DNA of 64,000 nt from Pseudomonadota bacterium (GTDB taxonomy: Bacteria > Desulfobacterota > Desulfobacteria > Desulfobacterales > Desulfobacteraceae), in NCBI GenBank assembly GCA_018821535.1, contig JAHJLV010000026.1:1-64000 (forward strand), in the 5' to 3' direction. Both the position numbers and the translations under genes were made by a program. The notes below the pieces were generated by a model. That model was not told the DNA's origin, made no database searches, and saw only the letters and a list, made by a program, of their open reading frames with translations. Below are positions 34,500 through 44,271 of the stretch, one piece after another (within the stretch, counting starts at the first letter, position 1; each line of letters begins with the position of its first letter).

Positions 34500-35408
34500 A
34501 TGAATCCTGAATATTTAACAGCACTGATTTTAGGCGGTCTGACCCGGGGAAGCATCTACGCCCTTATTGCCCTGGGCTACACTATGGTCTATGGTATTAT
34601 TCAGCTCATCAATTTTGCCCATGGCGAGATATACATGATCGGTGCCTTTACCGGCCTGATCGTGTCCACCGTGCTGACCATGCACGGCATGCCGGGGTTC
34701 GGCGTGGTGTTCTTTGCTGCTGCGGCCGCCATCATCTACGCCTGCTGCTATGGATATACCCTGGAAAAAATCGCCTATAAACCCTTGAGACACGCACCCC
34801 GCCTGTCAGTTCTGATCAGCGCCATCGGCATGTCCCTGTTCTTTCAGAATTATGTCCTGCTTGCCCAGACCTCAAATTTCCTGCCTTTTCCCGGTCTGAT
34901 ACCGGATTTTGAATTCTGGAAACCCTATTCGCATGTGATGTCGGCCACAGAGCTTGTCATCATTGTGACCACAGCTATTGTCATGGTTCTTTTGACCCTG
35001 CTGATCAAATTCACCCGGATCGGCAAGGCCATGCGGGCCACCTCCCAGGATAAGATCATGGCATCCCTTCTGGGCATCAATGTCAACCAGATTATATCCA
35101 TCACCTTCATTGTGGGGTCTGCCACTGCTGCCATCGGCGGTCTGCTGATTGCCTCTCACACCGGCCAGATCAATGCCTACATGGGGTTTCTTGTCGGCAT
35201 AAAAGCCTTTGTCGCAGCAGTTTTAGGGGGCATCGGAAGCATACCCGGAGCGGTTCTGGGTGCTTTTGTTCTGGGACTTTCAGAAAGTGTGTTCACAGGA
35301 TATGTATCCAGTGATTATGAAGATGTCTTTGCATTTTTAATTCTTGTTCTCATCCTGATTTTCAGACCTTCCGGAATTCTGGGTAGAGATCAGACACAGA
35401 AAGTTTAA
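34500..35408 (+). CDS. livH: Branched-chain amino acid ABC transporter permease LivH
   Basis: A 302-residue inner-membrane permease with about eight hydrophobic helices. The N-terminal LTRGSIYALIALGYTMVYGIIQLINFAHGEIYMIGA is the LivH signature. The length is normal. It forms the translocation channel with LivM. It follows livK by 23 bases. Confidence 0.95.
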   Translation: MNPEYLTALILGGLTRGSIYALIALGYTMVYGIIQLINFAHGEIYMIGAFTGLIVSTVLTMHGMPGFGVVFFAAAAAIIYACCYGYTLEKIAYKPLRHAPRLSVLISAIGMSLFFQNYVLLAQTSNFLPFPGLIPDFEFWKPYSHVMSATELVIIVTTAIVMVLLTLLIKFTRIGKAMRATSQDKIMASLLGINVNQIISITFIVGSATAAIGGLLIASHTGQINAYMGFLVGIKAFVAAVLGGIGSIPGAVLGAFVLGLSESVFTGYVSSDYEDVFAFLILVLILIFRPSGILGRDQTQKV

Positions 35409-35416
35409 TTTTAAAC

Positions 35417-36640
35417 ATGAATATGCCGGTTTTAAATGAAATAAAAAAATCACTCATCGCGGCCATCTGGTTTATGTTTCTCACCTTTCCCATCATGGTG
35501 ATAAAAGTGAACACCATAACCCGGACCATTGACTGGCGATGGAAAAACATGATGTACACCGGAATCGGTGCTTTCTTTTTGTCCGCAGTGTGGCGATACA
35601 TGCTCAGGCGAAAAGAAAAAAATCAAAATGCCCTTGAAAAAGAAGGCCTTTCCATTGTTCAAAAAATCCTTCAGGTGAAAACCTTTTCCATTCCGGCAAC
35701 TGTTTTACTGCTCATCTTTGCCATAGTGTTTCCCCACCTGTTTTCCATGCACCAGACCAATATCATGATTTCCGCCCTGATTTATGTGATGCTTGGTCTT
35801 GGGTTGAATATCGTTGTCGGACTGGCCGGGCTGCTGGATCTGGGATATGTGGCGTTTTTTGCCGTGGGCGCTTATGCCTATGCCTTGCTGAACCTGCATT
35901 TTGGACTGGGGTTCTGGACGGTTTTGCCGGTTGGCGGATTTTTGGGCGCTGTTTTCGGCATCCTTCTCGGGTATCCGGTTCTAAGACTCAGAGGAGATTA
36001 TCTGGCCATCGTGACCCTGGGCTTTGGTGAAATCATCCGGATCATTCTTGAAAACTGGAATGAATTTTCCTTTGGCCCCGCCGGCATTGCCAATATCCCG
36101 AAACCTGAGCTGTTCGGCCTTGATCTGAGTCTGTCAGCCAAAACCATATATCTGTATTATATTATTGTGCTGCTGGTCATTTTTACTGTTTTTGTCATCA
36201 ACCGGCTGACCGATTCCAGAATCGGGCGGGCATGGATTGCGTTAAAAGATGATGAGATTGCATGCCAGGCCATGGGAATTGACAAGGCAAAGACCAAGCT
36301 GCGCGCCTTTGCCCTGGGAGCGACCTGGGCCGGGATGGGCGGGGTGGTGTTTGCTGCCAAAACAGCATTTATAAATCCTGCAAGTTTCACCATCTGGGAA
36401 TCGGTGATCATCCTGTGTACGGTGGTGGCCGGCGGGATGGGATCGATTGTCGGGGTAATCTGCGGTGCCCTGCTTTTAATTCTTCTTCCGGAATATCTGC
36501 GGGATTTCGGCCAGTTCAGAATGATCACGTTTGGGGCTGTGCTTGTGCTGATGATGGTATTCAGACCCGGCGGCATGATTGAAAATGTGCGCAGAACCTA
36601 TCAATTCAAAACCGGTGAAACCAATGACATCCATTCTTGA
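35417..36640 (+). CDS. livM: Branched-chain amino acid ABC transporter permease LivM
   Basis: A 407-residue permease. A LivM core from about 90 has ALIYVMLGLGLNIVVGLAGLLDLGYVAFFAVGAYAYA and GRAWIALKDDEIACQAMGI, the EAA-like contact to the ATPases. The N-terminal 90 residues, with two extra hydrophobic segments, occur in the long LivM form of enterobacteria. It overlaps livG by 17 bases. Confidence 0.95.
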   Translation: MNMPVLNEIKKSLIAAIWFMFLTFPIMVIKVNTITRTIDWRWKNMMYTGIGAFFLSAVWRYMLRRKEKNQNALEKEGLSIVQKILQVKTFSIPATVLLLIFAIVFPHLFSMHQTNIMISALIYVMLGLGLNIVVGLAGLLDLGYVAFFAVGAYAYALLNLHFGLGFWTVLPVGGFLGAVFGILLGYPVLRLRGDYLAIVTLGFGEIIRIILENWNEFSFGPAGIANIPKPELFGLDLSLSAKTIYLYYIIVLLVIFTVFVINRLTDSRIGRAWIALKDDEIACQAMGIDKAKTKLRAFALGATWAGMGGVVFAAKTAFINPASFTIWESVIILCTVVAGGMGSIVGVICGALLLILLPEYLRDFGQFRMITFGAVLVLMMVFRPGGMIENVRRTYQFKTGETNDIHS

Positions 36641-37412
36641 CGTCAAAAATCTGACCCTGGATTTTGGCGGTCTTCGGGCCATTGATCACCTGAACCTCAC
36701 AGTAAACAAGGGGGAGATCGCAGCGCTTATCGGACCCAACGGTGCCGGGAAAACCAGTTTTTTCAACTGCATCACAGGAATTTACAAACCCACTGCAGGG
36801 GAAATTTTTTTGACCTGCCGCAATGGCGAAAAAGAGAGAATAAACGGTTTAAAGCCCAATCTTGTCACCCGCAAGGGAATGGCCAGAACCTTCCAGAACA
36901 TCCGGCTGTTTTCCTCCATGACGGTACTGGAAAATGTCATGATCGGCTGTCACAGCATAACACACGCTGGAATTCTCGGCGCTGTTTTCAAAGATGCCGC
37001 CACCCGGAAAGAAGAAAAGTATATTGTCGATAAAAGCTATTCCATACTGAAAACACTGGAGCTTGAACGATTTGTCAATGAGCTGGCCGTCAATCTTCCC
37101 TATGGTGCCCAGCGGCTGCTTGAAATTGCCCGGGCCATGGCCACGGATCCGCAGCTGTTGCTCCTGGATGAACCTGCCGCCGGGATGAACCCGACAGAAA
37201 CCCGACGGCTGGATGACATGATATTAAAAATACGAGATGAAAAGGGCATTGCCATCCTTTTGATCGAACATGACATGAAGCTTGTCATGCGTATTTCAGA
37301 AACCATACATGTTGTGGATTACGGAAAAAAAATCGGAGAAGGCACGCCTGAAGAAATCCGAAATCATCCGGTGGTCATCAAAGCCTATCTGGGGGAAGAT
37401 ATTCATGCTTGA
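36624..37412 (+). CDS. livG: Branched-chain amino acid ABC transporter ATPase LivG
   Basis: A 262-residue ABC ATPase. It shows Walker A GPNGAGKTS near 36-44, Q-loop, a signature region (LPYGAQRLLEIARAMA, where the canonical LSGGQ is changed to the YGxQR form of LivG), Walker B LLLLDEPAAGMNP and an H-loop in IEHDM. The start at MTSILDVKN (36624) was chosen as the family N-terminus; an in-frame start at 36579 lies deeper in livM. Confidence 0.95.
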   Translation: MTSILDVKNLTLDFGGLRAIDHLNLTVNKGEIAALIGPNGAGKTSFFNCITGIYKPTAGEIFLTCRNGEKERINGLKPNLVTRKGMARTFQNIRLFSSMTVLENVMIGCHSITHAGILGAVFKDAATRKEEKYIVDKSYSILKTLELERFVNELAVNLPYGAQRLLEIARAMATDPQLLLLDEPAAGMNPTETRRLDDMILKIRDEKGIAILLIEHDMKLVMRISETIHVVDYGKKIGEGTPEEIRNHPVVIKAYLGEDIHA

Positions 37413-38112
37413 ACTCAAAAATATCCAGACCCGTTACGGCAAAATCCAGGCACTTAAAGGGATTTCCATGCATGCAGACCCAGGGGAGATCATCTGTCTG
37501 ATCGGTGCAAACGGTGCTGGAAAATCAACCGTGCTCATGACCATATGCGGTATCACACCGGCAAGCCGCGGGGATATTTTTTTTAAAGGGAAAAACGTCA
37601 CGCATATGGCGCCGGAAAAAATTGTGTCGCTGGGCATCAGCCAGGTCCCGGAAGGAAGACGGATTTTTCCCTATCTGACAGTCATGGAAAACCTGGACAT
37701 GGGAACATTTCTGCGAAAGGACACAAAACAAATCAAAAAAGATCTGGACTATGTATTTCATTTATTCCCCATCCTGGCACAGCGCAGACATCAGCCCGGC
37801 GGCACCTTAAGCGGCGGCGAACAGCAGATGCTGGCCATTTCAAGAGCCATCATGTCCCGTCCTGAACTGCTTCTGCTTGACGAACCATCATTAGGTCTGG
37901 CCCCCATGATCACCCGGCAGATCTTTGATATTATCAGAAAAATCAATCAGGAGAACCGGACCACCATTGTTCTTGCGGCCCAGAATGCAAATCTGGCCCT
38001 TAAACTGGCGGATCGGGGCTATGTCATGGAAACAGGAACCATCACCCTGACAGATACCGGAAAGCATCTGCTGGCAAACGAGGCTGTAAAAACAGCATAT
38101 CTTGGCATTTAA
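37405..38112 (+). CDS. livF: Branched-chain amino acid ABC transporter ATPase LivF
   Basis: A 235-residue ABC ATPase, the usual LivF size. It shows Walker A GANGAGKST, signature LSGGEQQMLAISRA and Walker B LLLLDEPSLGLAP. The start MLELKN overlaps the livG stop by 8 bases (ATGCTTGA). The H-loop region reads LAAQNANLAL in place of VEQNxxxAL, with Gln but no His, which matches LivF proteins. Its stop overlaps the convergent response-regulator stop by 3-4 bases. Confidence 0.95.
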   Translation: MLELKNIQTRYGKIQALKGISMHADPGEIICLIGANGAGKSTVLMTICGITPASRGDIFFKGKNVTHMAPEKIVSLGISQVPEGRRIFPYLTVMENLDMGTFLRKDTKQIKKDLDYVFHLFPILAQRRHQPGGTLSGGEQQMLAISRAIMSRPELLLLDEPSLGLAPMITRQIFDIIRKINQENRTTIVLAAQNANLALKLADRGYVMETGTITLTDTGKHLLANEAVKTAYLGI

Positions 38113-38819
38113 ATCTGTCCGGCTTCATATCGGTATCCTACCCCGTGAACGGTGGTGATCAGGCGTGGACAGGACGGGTCCGGTTCAATTTTCTTTCTTA
38201 ATTGTGCAATATGCTGGTCAAGGGTCCGGGTGGTTCCCAGATAATCAATTCCCCAGACAGCGTTCAGAATCGTGTCCCGGCTGAGGACTTCTCCGGGATG
38301 ATCATGAAAAAGGCAGATTATGGCAAGTTCCCTCCGGGACAAATCCAGATCCCGGCCCTGACCGGCCAGCTTGAATGTCTTTGCATTCACCTGATATGGC
38401 CCAAAGCTGAAAACGGTTTTTTCAGTATCTTCAGAATAATTTCCTGATTGTCCTGTCCGCCGGAACAGCGCAGCGATTCTTGCCAGAAACTCATGAACGC
38501 CAAAGGGTTTGGTGATATAATCATCCGCGCCAAGCTTCAGGCCGACCACCTTGTCAATTTCTTCACTCTTGGCTGTGAGCAGGATGATGGGGATTTTCTG
38601 ATCCTTTGCACGGATATCCCGGCAGACATCATACCCGTTTTTTTCCGGCATCATGATGTCCAGAAGAACCATGTCAAAGGTCTGGTCCGCAAACAGTTTC
38701 ATGGCCTGCTCGCCATCCTGTGCTTCAACCGCATGATATCCTTCACTTTCAAGGGTATCCACGATCCCCATCCGGATGTGTTTATCATCTTCTGCCACAA
38801 GAATTTTAATCTGCGTCAT
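38109..38819 (-). CDS. OmpR/PhoB-type response regulator
   Basis: A 236-residue regulator. The receiver (about 1-120) has Asp11/Asp12, phosphoacceptor Asp54 in VLLDIMMPEK and Lys in TKPFG. The C-terminal winged-helix DNA-binding domain (about 135-232) ends in LITTVHGVGYRYE. It is last in a VWA-kinase-regulator operon and its start overlaps the kinase stop by 14 bases. Targets are unknown. Confidence 0.93.
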   Translation of the reverse strand: MTQIKILVAEDDKHIRMGIVDTLESEGYHAVEAQDGEQAMKLFADQTFDMVLLDIMMPEKNGYDVCRDIRAKDQKIPIILLTAKSEEIDKVVGLKLGADDYITKPFGVHEFLARIAALFRRTGQSGNYSEDTEKTVFSFGPYQVNAKTFKLAGQGRDLDLSRRELAIICLFHDHPGEVLSRDTILNAVWGIDYLGTTRTLDQHIAQLRKKIEPDPSCPRLITTVHGVGYRYEAGQI

Positions 38820-40557
38820 GGTGTTTTATCCTTGCTGTAAAACAACTGCCGTTTCCCGGCATGGGCTCAACATTCAAATCTCCGCCCAGATCCCGAAGAA
38901 TCTGTCTGGCAATGGTCAATCCCAGACCAGATCCGGGCTGTTTTGCACTTAAAGAATCATCCACCCGGTGAAATCTTTCAAATATCTTTTCTCTGTGTAT
39001 TCTGGAAATCCCTGGCCCGTCATCACAGATTTTCAACACAAAAAAATCATTTTCCTTTTCAAGAATAAACAGGATAAATTTTCCTTGTGCTGCATATTTA
39101 AGCGCATTGTCCAGCAGGTTCAGCACCACCTGTTCAAGGGCATCCCTGTCTGTTCTTATGGTATAATCAAGTTTCCTGTACTTTTTAAAAATCTGCATGC
39201 CTGAACTATGAATCCGGATACTGTGGGCCTGAACAATATGATCCAGAAAATCCGCCAGATCAATCACCGAATATTGATACTTTTTCTTCCCCTGTTCCAG
39301 CCTTCCAAAATCCAGCACATTATTGATCAAACGGGTCAGACGATGACTTTCATCCACAATCACAGACAGATACGTCCGGATTCTGGTTTCATCCTGAACC
39401 CGTTTTGACAATAAAAGTTCAGCATACATCCGGATGCTGGTCAAAGGGGTTTTAAGTTCATGGGACACAGAAGACACAAAAGAGGTTTTCTGCTGAGCGT
39501 CTTTCATGTTTGCAAGGGTTGCCCGGGTCAGCAGGATGCCGCCTGAAACAATGGCCGAAATAAAAACGCCCAGAAGCAGCAGGGAGATATATAAAAACCC
39601 CCGGTTTGCAGGCCCTGCATGTGTATCTGTAAAAACGCCCAGCCGCCAGTGGGGAAGACGGGGGGATACCGGAATCAGTGCCAAAGGCTTTTGTTCAGGG
39701 TCTATCTGCAGCTGTCCTGCCTGGTGCATATGTGTATCATATCCATCCATCAATACCATGGCGCTGTTCTTTTGAAGCTCTGTTGGAAAATCCGTCACAA
39801 GCTGTGACAGCAGGGTCATGAATTCCAGCTCAACGCCATACACAGGACCGGTTTCATATTTTTGCACCCAGCCTAGAATAAACAGACGGTTTTCACTGAA
39901 CCAGGGAATCCAGCCGGATTGTTCAACCCGGCCCGGGGGGTTGGCCCCGGACTTCCGGAAAGCGGTCTCATCTGAAGCGCTTTTTGACGTCAACCGTGAC
40001 ATGGAAAACAATGTCTGCCGGGAAGATTTCCCAGGCATTTTCTGATCCGCATCATATTGAGCATGTGCTGATCCTGATCCGGACAACGGTTTATTTTCCG
40101 ATTCTTTGTTCAGATGTTCTGTGTTCAGCTCCTCCCGGTTGAAATCAAATGGAATCCTTCCGGTAAAAAGCGCATCATAGCGGGCAATAAACCATCTTTC
40201 TTCTCTGGTGGATGCCATCCCTCTCAGGGGATATTCAAGATATGGCTCATTTTGTTTTTTTTGCCAGATAAACACGTTGCGGATCAGCGGATTGGTTTGT
40301 TCCCATTGAATCAGATGTTTTTCCAGCTGTTGAGGATCAAGATCCAGCAAGGACTGCACAAGATTTCCCTGAACCGTTTCAATGGTCAGGTGGATGCTTT
40401 CGCAAACGGTTCTGGCCCGTTCCACCAGCGCTGTTCTGGCAGATTCAGAAATCCGGTCCTGTTCATGGGACAGCAGCGTGAATGCAGCACCCGCCATAAT
40501 CAGGGTGGGCACTAAAAAAAGTGCCCAGAAAAAAATGATGGATCGTTTATGTGTCAT
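38806..40557 (-). CDS. Membrane sensor histidine kinase
   Basis: A 583-residue kinase. It has a transmembrane helix near 10-30, a long periplasmic sensor region (about 35-320) without a recognised fold, and a second helix near 325-350. HisKA has His366 in SHELKTPLTS, followed by an HATPase domain with GSGLGLTIARQI. A low-complexity, Ser-rich part near 145-200 is unusual. No HAMP domain is obvious. It is the partner of the overlapping OmpR-type regulator. The upstream VWA protein (18 bases away) may feed it a signal (inference). Confidence 0.9.
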   Translation of the reverse strand: MTHKRSIIFFWALFLVPTLIMAGAAFTLLSHEQDRISESARTALVERARTVCESIHLTIETVQGNLVQSLLDLDPQQLEKHLIQWEQTNPLIRNVFIWQKKQNEPYLEYPLRGMASTREERWFIARYDALFTGRIPFDFNREELNTEHLNKESENKPLSGSGSAHAQYDADQKMPGKSSRQTLFSMSRLTSKSASDETAFRKSGANPPGRVEQSGWIPWFSENRLFILGWVQKYETGPVYGVELEFMTLLSQLVTDFPTELQKNSAMVLMDGYDTHMHQAGQLQIDPEQKPLALIPVSPRLPHWRLGVFTDTHAGPANRGFLYISLLLLGVFISAIVSGGILLTRATLANMKDAQQKTSFVSSVSHELKTPLTSIRMYAELLLSKRVQDETRIRTYLSVIVDESHRLTRLINNVLDFGRLEQGKKKYQYSVIDLADFLDHIVQAHSIRIHSSGMQIFKKYRKLDYTIRTDRDALEQVVLNLLDNALKYAAQGKFILFILEKENDFFVLKICDDGPGISRIHREKIFERFHRVDDSLSAKQPGSGLGLTIARQILRDLGGDLNVEPMPGNGSCFTARIKHHDAD

Positions 40558-40575
40558 GGTGTATCCAAAGACTCT

Positions 40576-41952
40576 TTATTCCTGTGATTTCTGCTGGAAC
40601 AGCTGCTGATAGGATTCGGTTCTCAAAATTTTCCGATCTTTTTTTGTCATTCCCTTTTCCTCTATTTTTTGCGCCTGAACCTCCAGCGCATCCGCCTGAT
40701 CCAGCAGTCTTTCATCTTTATACTGTGCGCCCATGCTTTTCAACCTGGCAGCAGATTTTTTCAGCTCCTGGACTGCTTCTTTTTTCTGGCCCTTGTCTGA
40801 CAGGGCAATGGCTTTTTCCTGGGCCAGGGCATTCAGATTCAGTTGATATTCTTTTACCACATCGACATTGGTCGATTCCGTAATCTTCTTTGAATCCTGG
40901 CTGAACGATGCATAGGAAATTCCGGAGGACTGTTCTATCTTTTTGCTGAACGGATTTTCATATTTTACATCTGCCTGTGCAATCTTTCTTTTTGTTCCTG
41001 CTGCTGATGGCGGGATCTTCACTTTGATCAATGCATATTTTTCCTGATCACCATACAACTGGTTCATGAACAATTCAATTTTCTGTCCCCTGATCCGGCC
41101 TTCCCGTCCGATAATCTCCACAGCAGTGACATCTTCGGGAAGCGTAACTGTCACTTTGACCTGTTTGGCAACAACATTCAATACATCCCCCAGTTCTGCT
41201 GCAAAAATTCCGGGCAGATCATATCCGGATTCCACAAAATAGGTATTGCCGTCACTTTCCCTGGCCAGTCTGGCCATCAGGTCTTCATTATAATCGGTTC
41301 CCACACCCACGGTGGAAACAGAGATATTTTCCTTGATCAATGCAGCGCCCAGCCGTCCTAAATCCTCGGGCATTCTGGGCCCGACATTGGCAAGGCCGTC
41401 AGACAGAAGAACAATCCGATGGATAAAATCTTCTTCAATGTGTTTGCGAATTTCAGATGCGCCCTGGCTGACACCGCCAAAAAGAGCAGTTGATCCGCCT
41501 GCCCGGATCTGGTCAATCATGCGAATAATCCCCTGAACATTCTGTGCATGCTGGGCCGGAACAATGGTTGCCACATTGGAATCATATACCACGACACTGA
41601 AAATATCCTGCTGCCCCAGTCGCCTTAACGCCTCAACTGCGGCGGCCTTTGCCTGTTCAATTTTAACTCCGCCCATTGATCCGGACTGATCCAGAACCAG
41701 TGACAGATTCACCGGCGGCCTTTGGACATGACCCGGCACCGGCGGTGCATCAAGGGTGATTTTAAGCACCACATCCTGTGAACTTCCGGCAGGCAGCACT
41801 GCACGATCTGTCTCCACCCGGCAGACAAGATTCTGACCTGATATGGCTGCTCGAACACCTTCTGCCCGGACACTTTCGAGCGGAAATACACAAACACACC
41901 ATACAACAGCAATGACAATTATTTTTTTGCAGGACATCTTCATCTGTTCCAT
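40576..41952 (-). CDS. Exported VWA-domain protein
   Basis: A 458-residue protein with an N-terminal signal peptide or anchor (KKIIVIAVVWCVCVF) and a von Willebrand factor A domain (about 80-260) containing the MIDAS metal site DQSGSMG, a later Thr in GGSTALFGG and Asp in LLSDGLANVG. The C-terminal part includes a beta-rich region and a charged, probably coiled-coil tail (about 365-458). VWA proteins bind partners in a metal-dependent way. It heads the operon with the histidine kinase and response regulator, and could act as a periplasmic sensor or stress protein. AGGAGAAGG precedes the ATG. Confidence 0.88.
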   Translation of the reverse strand: MEQMKMSCKKIIVIAVVWCVCVFPLESVRAEGVRAAISGQNLVCRVETDRAVLPAGSSQDVVLKITLDAPPVPGHVQRPPVNLSLVLDQSGSMGGVKIEQAKAAAVEALRRLGQQDIFSVVVYDSNVATIVPAQHAQNVQGIIRMIDQIRAGGSTALFGGVSQGASEIRKHIEEDFIHRIVLLSDGLANVGPRMPEDLGRLGAALIKENISVSTVGVGTDYNEDLMARLARESDGNTYFVESGYDLPGIFAAELGDVLNVVAKQVKVTVTLPEDVTAVEIIGREGRIRGQKIELFMNQLYGDQEKYALIKVKIPPSAAGTKRKIAQADVKYENPFSKKIEQSSGISYASFSQDSKKITESTNVDVVKEYQLNLNALAQEKAIALSDKGQKKEAVQELKKSAARLKSMGAQYKDERLLDQADALEVQAQKIEEKGMTKKDRKILRTESYQQLFQQKSQE

Positions 41953-42104
41953 AATCCTTCTCCTTTTTCTGTATTATAAATTAATCGGTTTTGATGCAAA
42001 ACTTCAATACGATTATCTGTTTTGCACCCGGATCAACTATACAGAACCAGATCAGCAAAGATGTCATCCACAGGTAAATAGTTTGTAAAAAACATGTAAA
42101 AAAC

Positions 42105-42956
42105 TCAGGAGATCATCCGGGCAAGCGCTTTGGCATTCTCAAATGCCGGATCAATAATGGACTGCATTTTTTCTTCAGGTATATTGTACACATTTTGCGC
42201 ATGGGCAATCATTTCATCCACCCCGTTGTTGGTCTCATCCTCCCGCAAAATAGAAACCAGCCTCACAGGCCCCAGGGTATCATGGTCTCCATCAGCACTG
42301 GGGTCATGATGATTTTTGATGGCCAGGGCAATATTTTCAGGCAGGCCCCATTCACTGCATATCCAGGTGGCAACCTCTGCATGATCCCATTCCAGACATT
42401 CTCTTTCCAGTGCGGCCAGATCACCGCCTTCAAGATGCCATTTTTTAAATACCTGATCATAATCATCACTTCTGTGACAGGATAAAAAAGGCAGGGCCAT
42501 ATCCTGAAGAAAAGAGGCGGTAAAACATTCAGATCCCTTTGACGGGCACATGATCTTTGCCAGATCCTGAGCCAGCAAGGCTCTTCTGGCAGATGTCAGC
42601 CAGAATTCAGCCGGATCATGCCACTGGCAGGTCTGTCTTGGAATGCCTTTTGCCACACCCACACCCAGTACCAGAGATTCCAGCTGGGACAACCCGACAA
42701 GGGCAATGGCCTGGGTTAAATTCTCCACTTTTTTTATGGGAGAAAACGCTGCAGAATTGGCAATCCTTAACAATTGTACAGAAAGTCCCGGATCAAGGGA
42801 CAGTGTTTTTGCAATATCTGATGCTGAAGAATACGGGCTTCTGATTTTTTGAAGAATCTGCATGACAACCGCCGGAAAAGATGGAAGCTGATATCCCTTT
42901 AAAACGTCCTTGAGTTTTGCCTTGGGATTGACCTTGTTTTTAAAAAATGAAAACAT
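42105..42956 (-). CDS. HDOD domain signalling protein
   Basis: A 283-residue protein with a single HDOD domain covering about residues 20-220: YQLPSFPAVVMQILQKI, DIAKTLSLDPGLSVQLLRIANSAAF and TQAIALVGLSQLESLVLG. HDOD is related to HD phosphohydrolases but lacks the full metal site, and usually acts in signal relay rather than catalysis. It lies 17 bases downstream of the pentapeptide-channel gene, so the two are probably cotranscribed. Confidence 0.9.
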   Translation of the reverse strand: MFSFFKNKVNPKAKLKDVLKGYQLPSFPAVVMQILQKIRSPYSSASDIAKTLSLDPGLSVQLLRIANSAAFSPIKKVENLTQAIALVGLSQLESLVLGVGVAKGIPRQTCQWHDPAEFWLTSARRALLAQDLAKIMCPSKGSECFTASFLQDMALPFLSCHRSDDYDQVFKKWHLEGGDLAALERECLEWDHAEVATWICSEWGLPENIALAIKNHHDPSADGDHDTLGPVRLVSILREDETNNGVDEMIAHAQNVYNIPEEKMQSIIDPAFENAKALARMIS

Positions 42957-42973
42957 ACTGCTCCTGTTCTATT

Positions 42974-44065
42974 TTACTCAGCCCGCCGGGCCATTTTATT
43001 ACCGAGAATACTTAAAAGTCCGCCAAGCCCCATATATCCTGAAATCGCCTGCAAGGTCACAAATATCTGGGCTGGCCAGGATGCCGGAACAGCATCCCCG
43101 TAACCCAGAGTTGTCAATGTGACAAAACTGAAATACACAGGGGAAAATCCGGTCTCATGCACGCCGTAATCAATCTCCACCTGGGTATAAATGGCTGCAA
43201 ACATCAGGGTTACACAAAACAGCCACACAAACCATCTTGAAAGACTCCGGCCGCAATCCGAAGACGCCCACCATACAAAATAGATCGCATTATGCAAACG
43301 GGACAGGCTTTTGAATTCATACAGATAATTTTCATCTGCAATATACCGCCGGACAAGATAGGCACCTCTTAAATCAAGCCCCCGGATATCCGCACCCAGC
43401 CATTTTGCTGTCTTGAAATTTCTGATTCCCAGAAGACGGCAGCCCTGCATGTCTGTTAGTTCAAAATTGGTTTTATCCACATTGCTTTTTTTAAAATCAG
43501 CACCGGAAAGGATTGCCCGGGTAAATATCGCATGGGACAAATCCGCTTCTGAGACCCTGGCATTTTTCAGGTTAGCCGCTCTTAGATCCGAATGAACCAG
43601 TTTTGAGTGACTTAAGGTTGCATCAGTTAGATCCGCATGAATCATTCTCGCACAGGACAGATCCGCCCCTCCGAAACCGCATTGTTTTGCGCTGCATTCA
43701 TTGAAGCTTGCATGGGTCAGATCAGATCCTAAAAATTCGCATTCATCCAGAACAGCCTGCTCAAAACTTGCCCCATGGCAACGGGTATAACTTAACATTG
43801 TTCCGGTCAGATCAGAGCGGTTCAGATTGGCCCAGGACAAATCATAACCGGACAGATCAAGGTTTGTCAAATCCTCATGAAACAGGGTGATTCCCCTTAA
43901 ATCAAGCCCCTGTGGACGGTTAAGACTGGATTTTTTACATTCATGTTTCAGGCGTGCTAGCGTAAGTTTTAAAACAGTCTCATTCTCATCCGGGTCCTTT
44001 AGATCCCATCTGGATCTTAATGCGACCTTTTCTGCCTGGCTCAACCTGTGTTTTTTATCTTCCAT
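42974..44065 (-). CDS. Pentapeptide-repeat / two-helix potassium channel fusion
   Basis: A 363-residue protein. Residues about 50-240 are pentapeptide repeats of the A(D/N)LxxA type (LDLSGYDLSWANLNRSDLTGTML). From about 265 there are two transmembrane helices around a pore loop with selectivity filter TTLGYGD, the Ion_trans_2 potassium-channel module. The N-terminal repeat domain would be cytosolic and could gate the channel or tether it. An upstream charged segment (RLSQAEKVALRSRWDLKD) precedes the repeats. It is cotranscribed with the HDOD gene. Confidence 0.88.
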   Translation of the reverse strand: MEDKKHRLSQAEKVALRSRWDLKDPDENETVLKLTLARLKHECKKSSLNRPQGLDLRGITLFHEDLTNLDLSGYDLSWANLNRSDLTGTMLSYTRCHGASFEQAVLDECEFLGSDLTHASFNECSAKQCGFGGADLSCARMIHADLTDATLSHSKLVHSDLRAANLKNARVSEADLSHAIFTRAILSGADFKKSNVDKTNFELTDMQGCRLLGIRNFKTAKWLGADIRGLDLRGAYLVRRYIADENYLYEFKSLSRLHNAIYFVWWASSDCGRSLSRWFVWLFCVTLMFAAIYTQVEIDYGVHETGFSPVYFSFVTLTTLGYGDAVPASWPAQIFVTLQAISGYMGLGGLLSILGNKMARRAE

Positions 44066-44271
44066 TTTTCTTTCTCTGATTTCATGTTCTGATACACATC
44101 CAGTACTGAAAACTGCACGGGTATACTATATCAATCCTTTTTAAAACTAAAGCATATTTTTATCTGTTTTTATTCTATTTTCTTGACAATAAGAACTGCG
44201 TCATCCTACCCTTTTGTGGATAAAAACAACCGCGACCTGAATCTTGAAATAATATAAAAGGAACATGCGTT

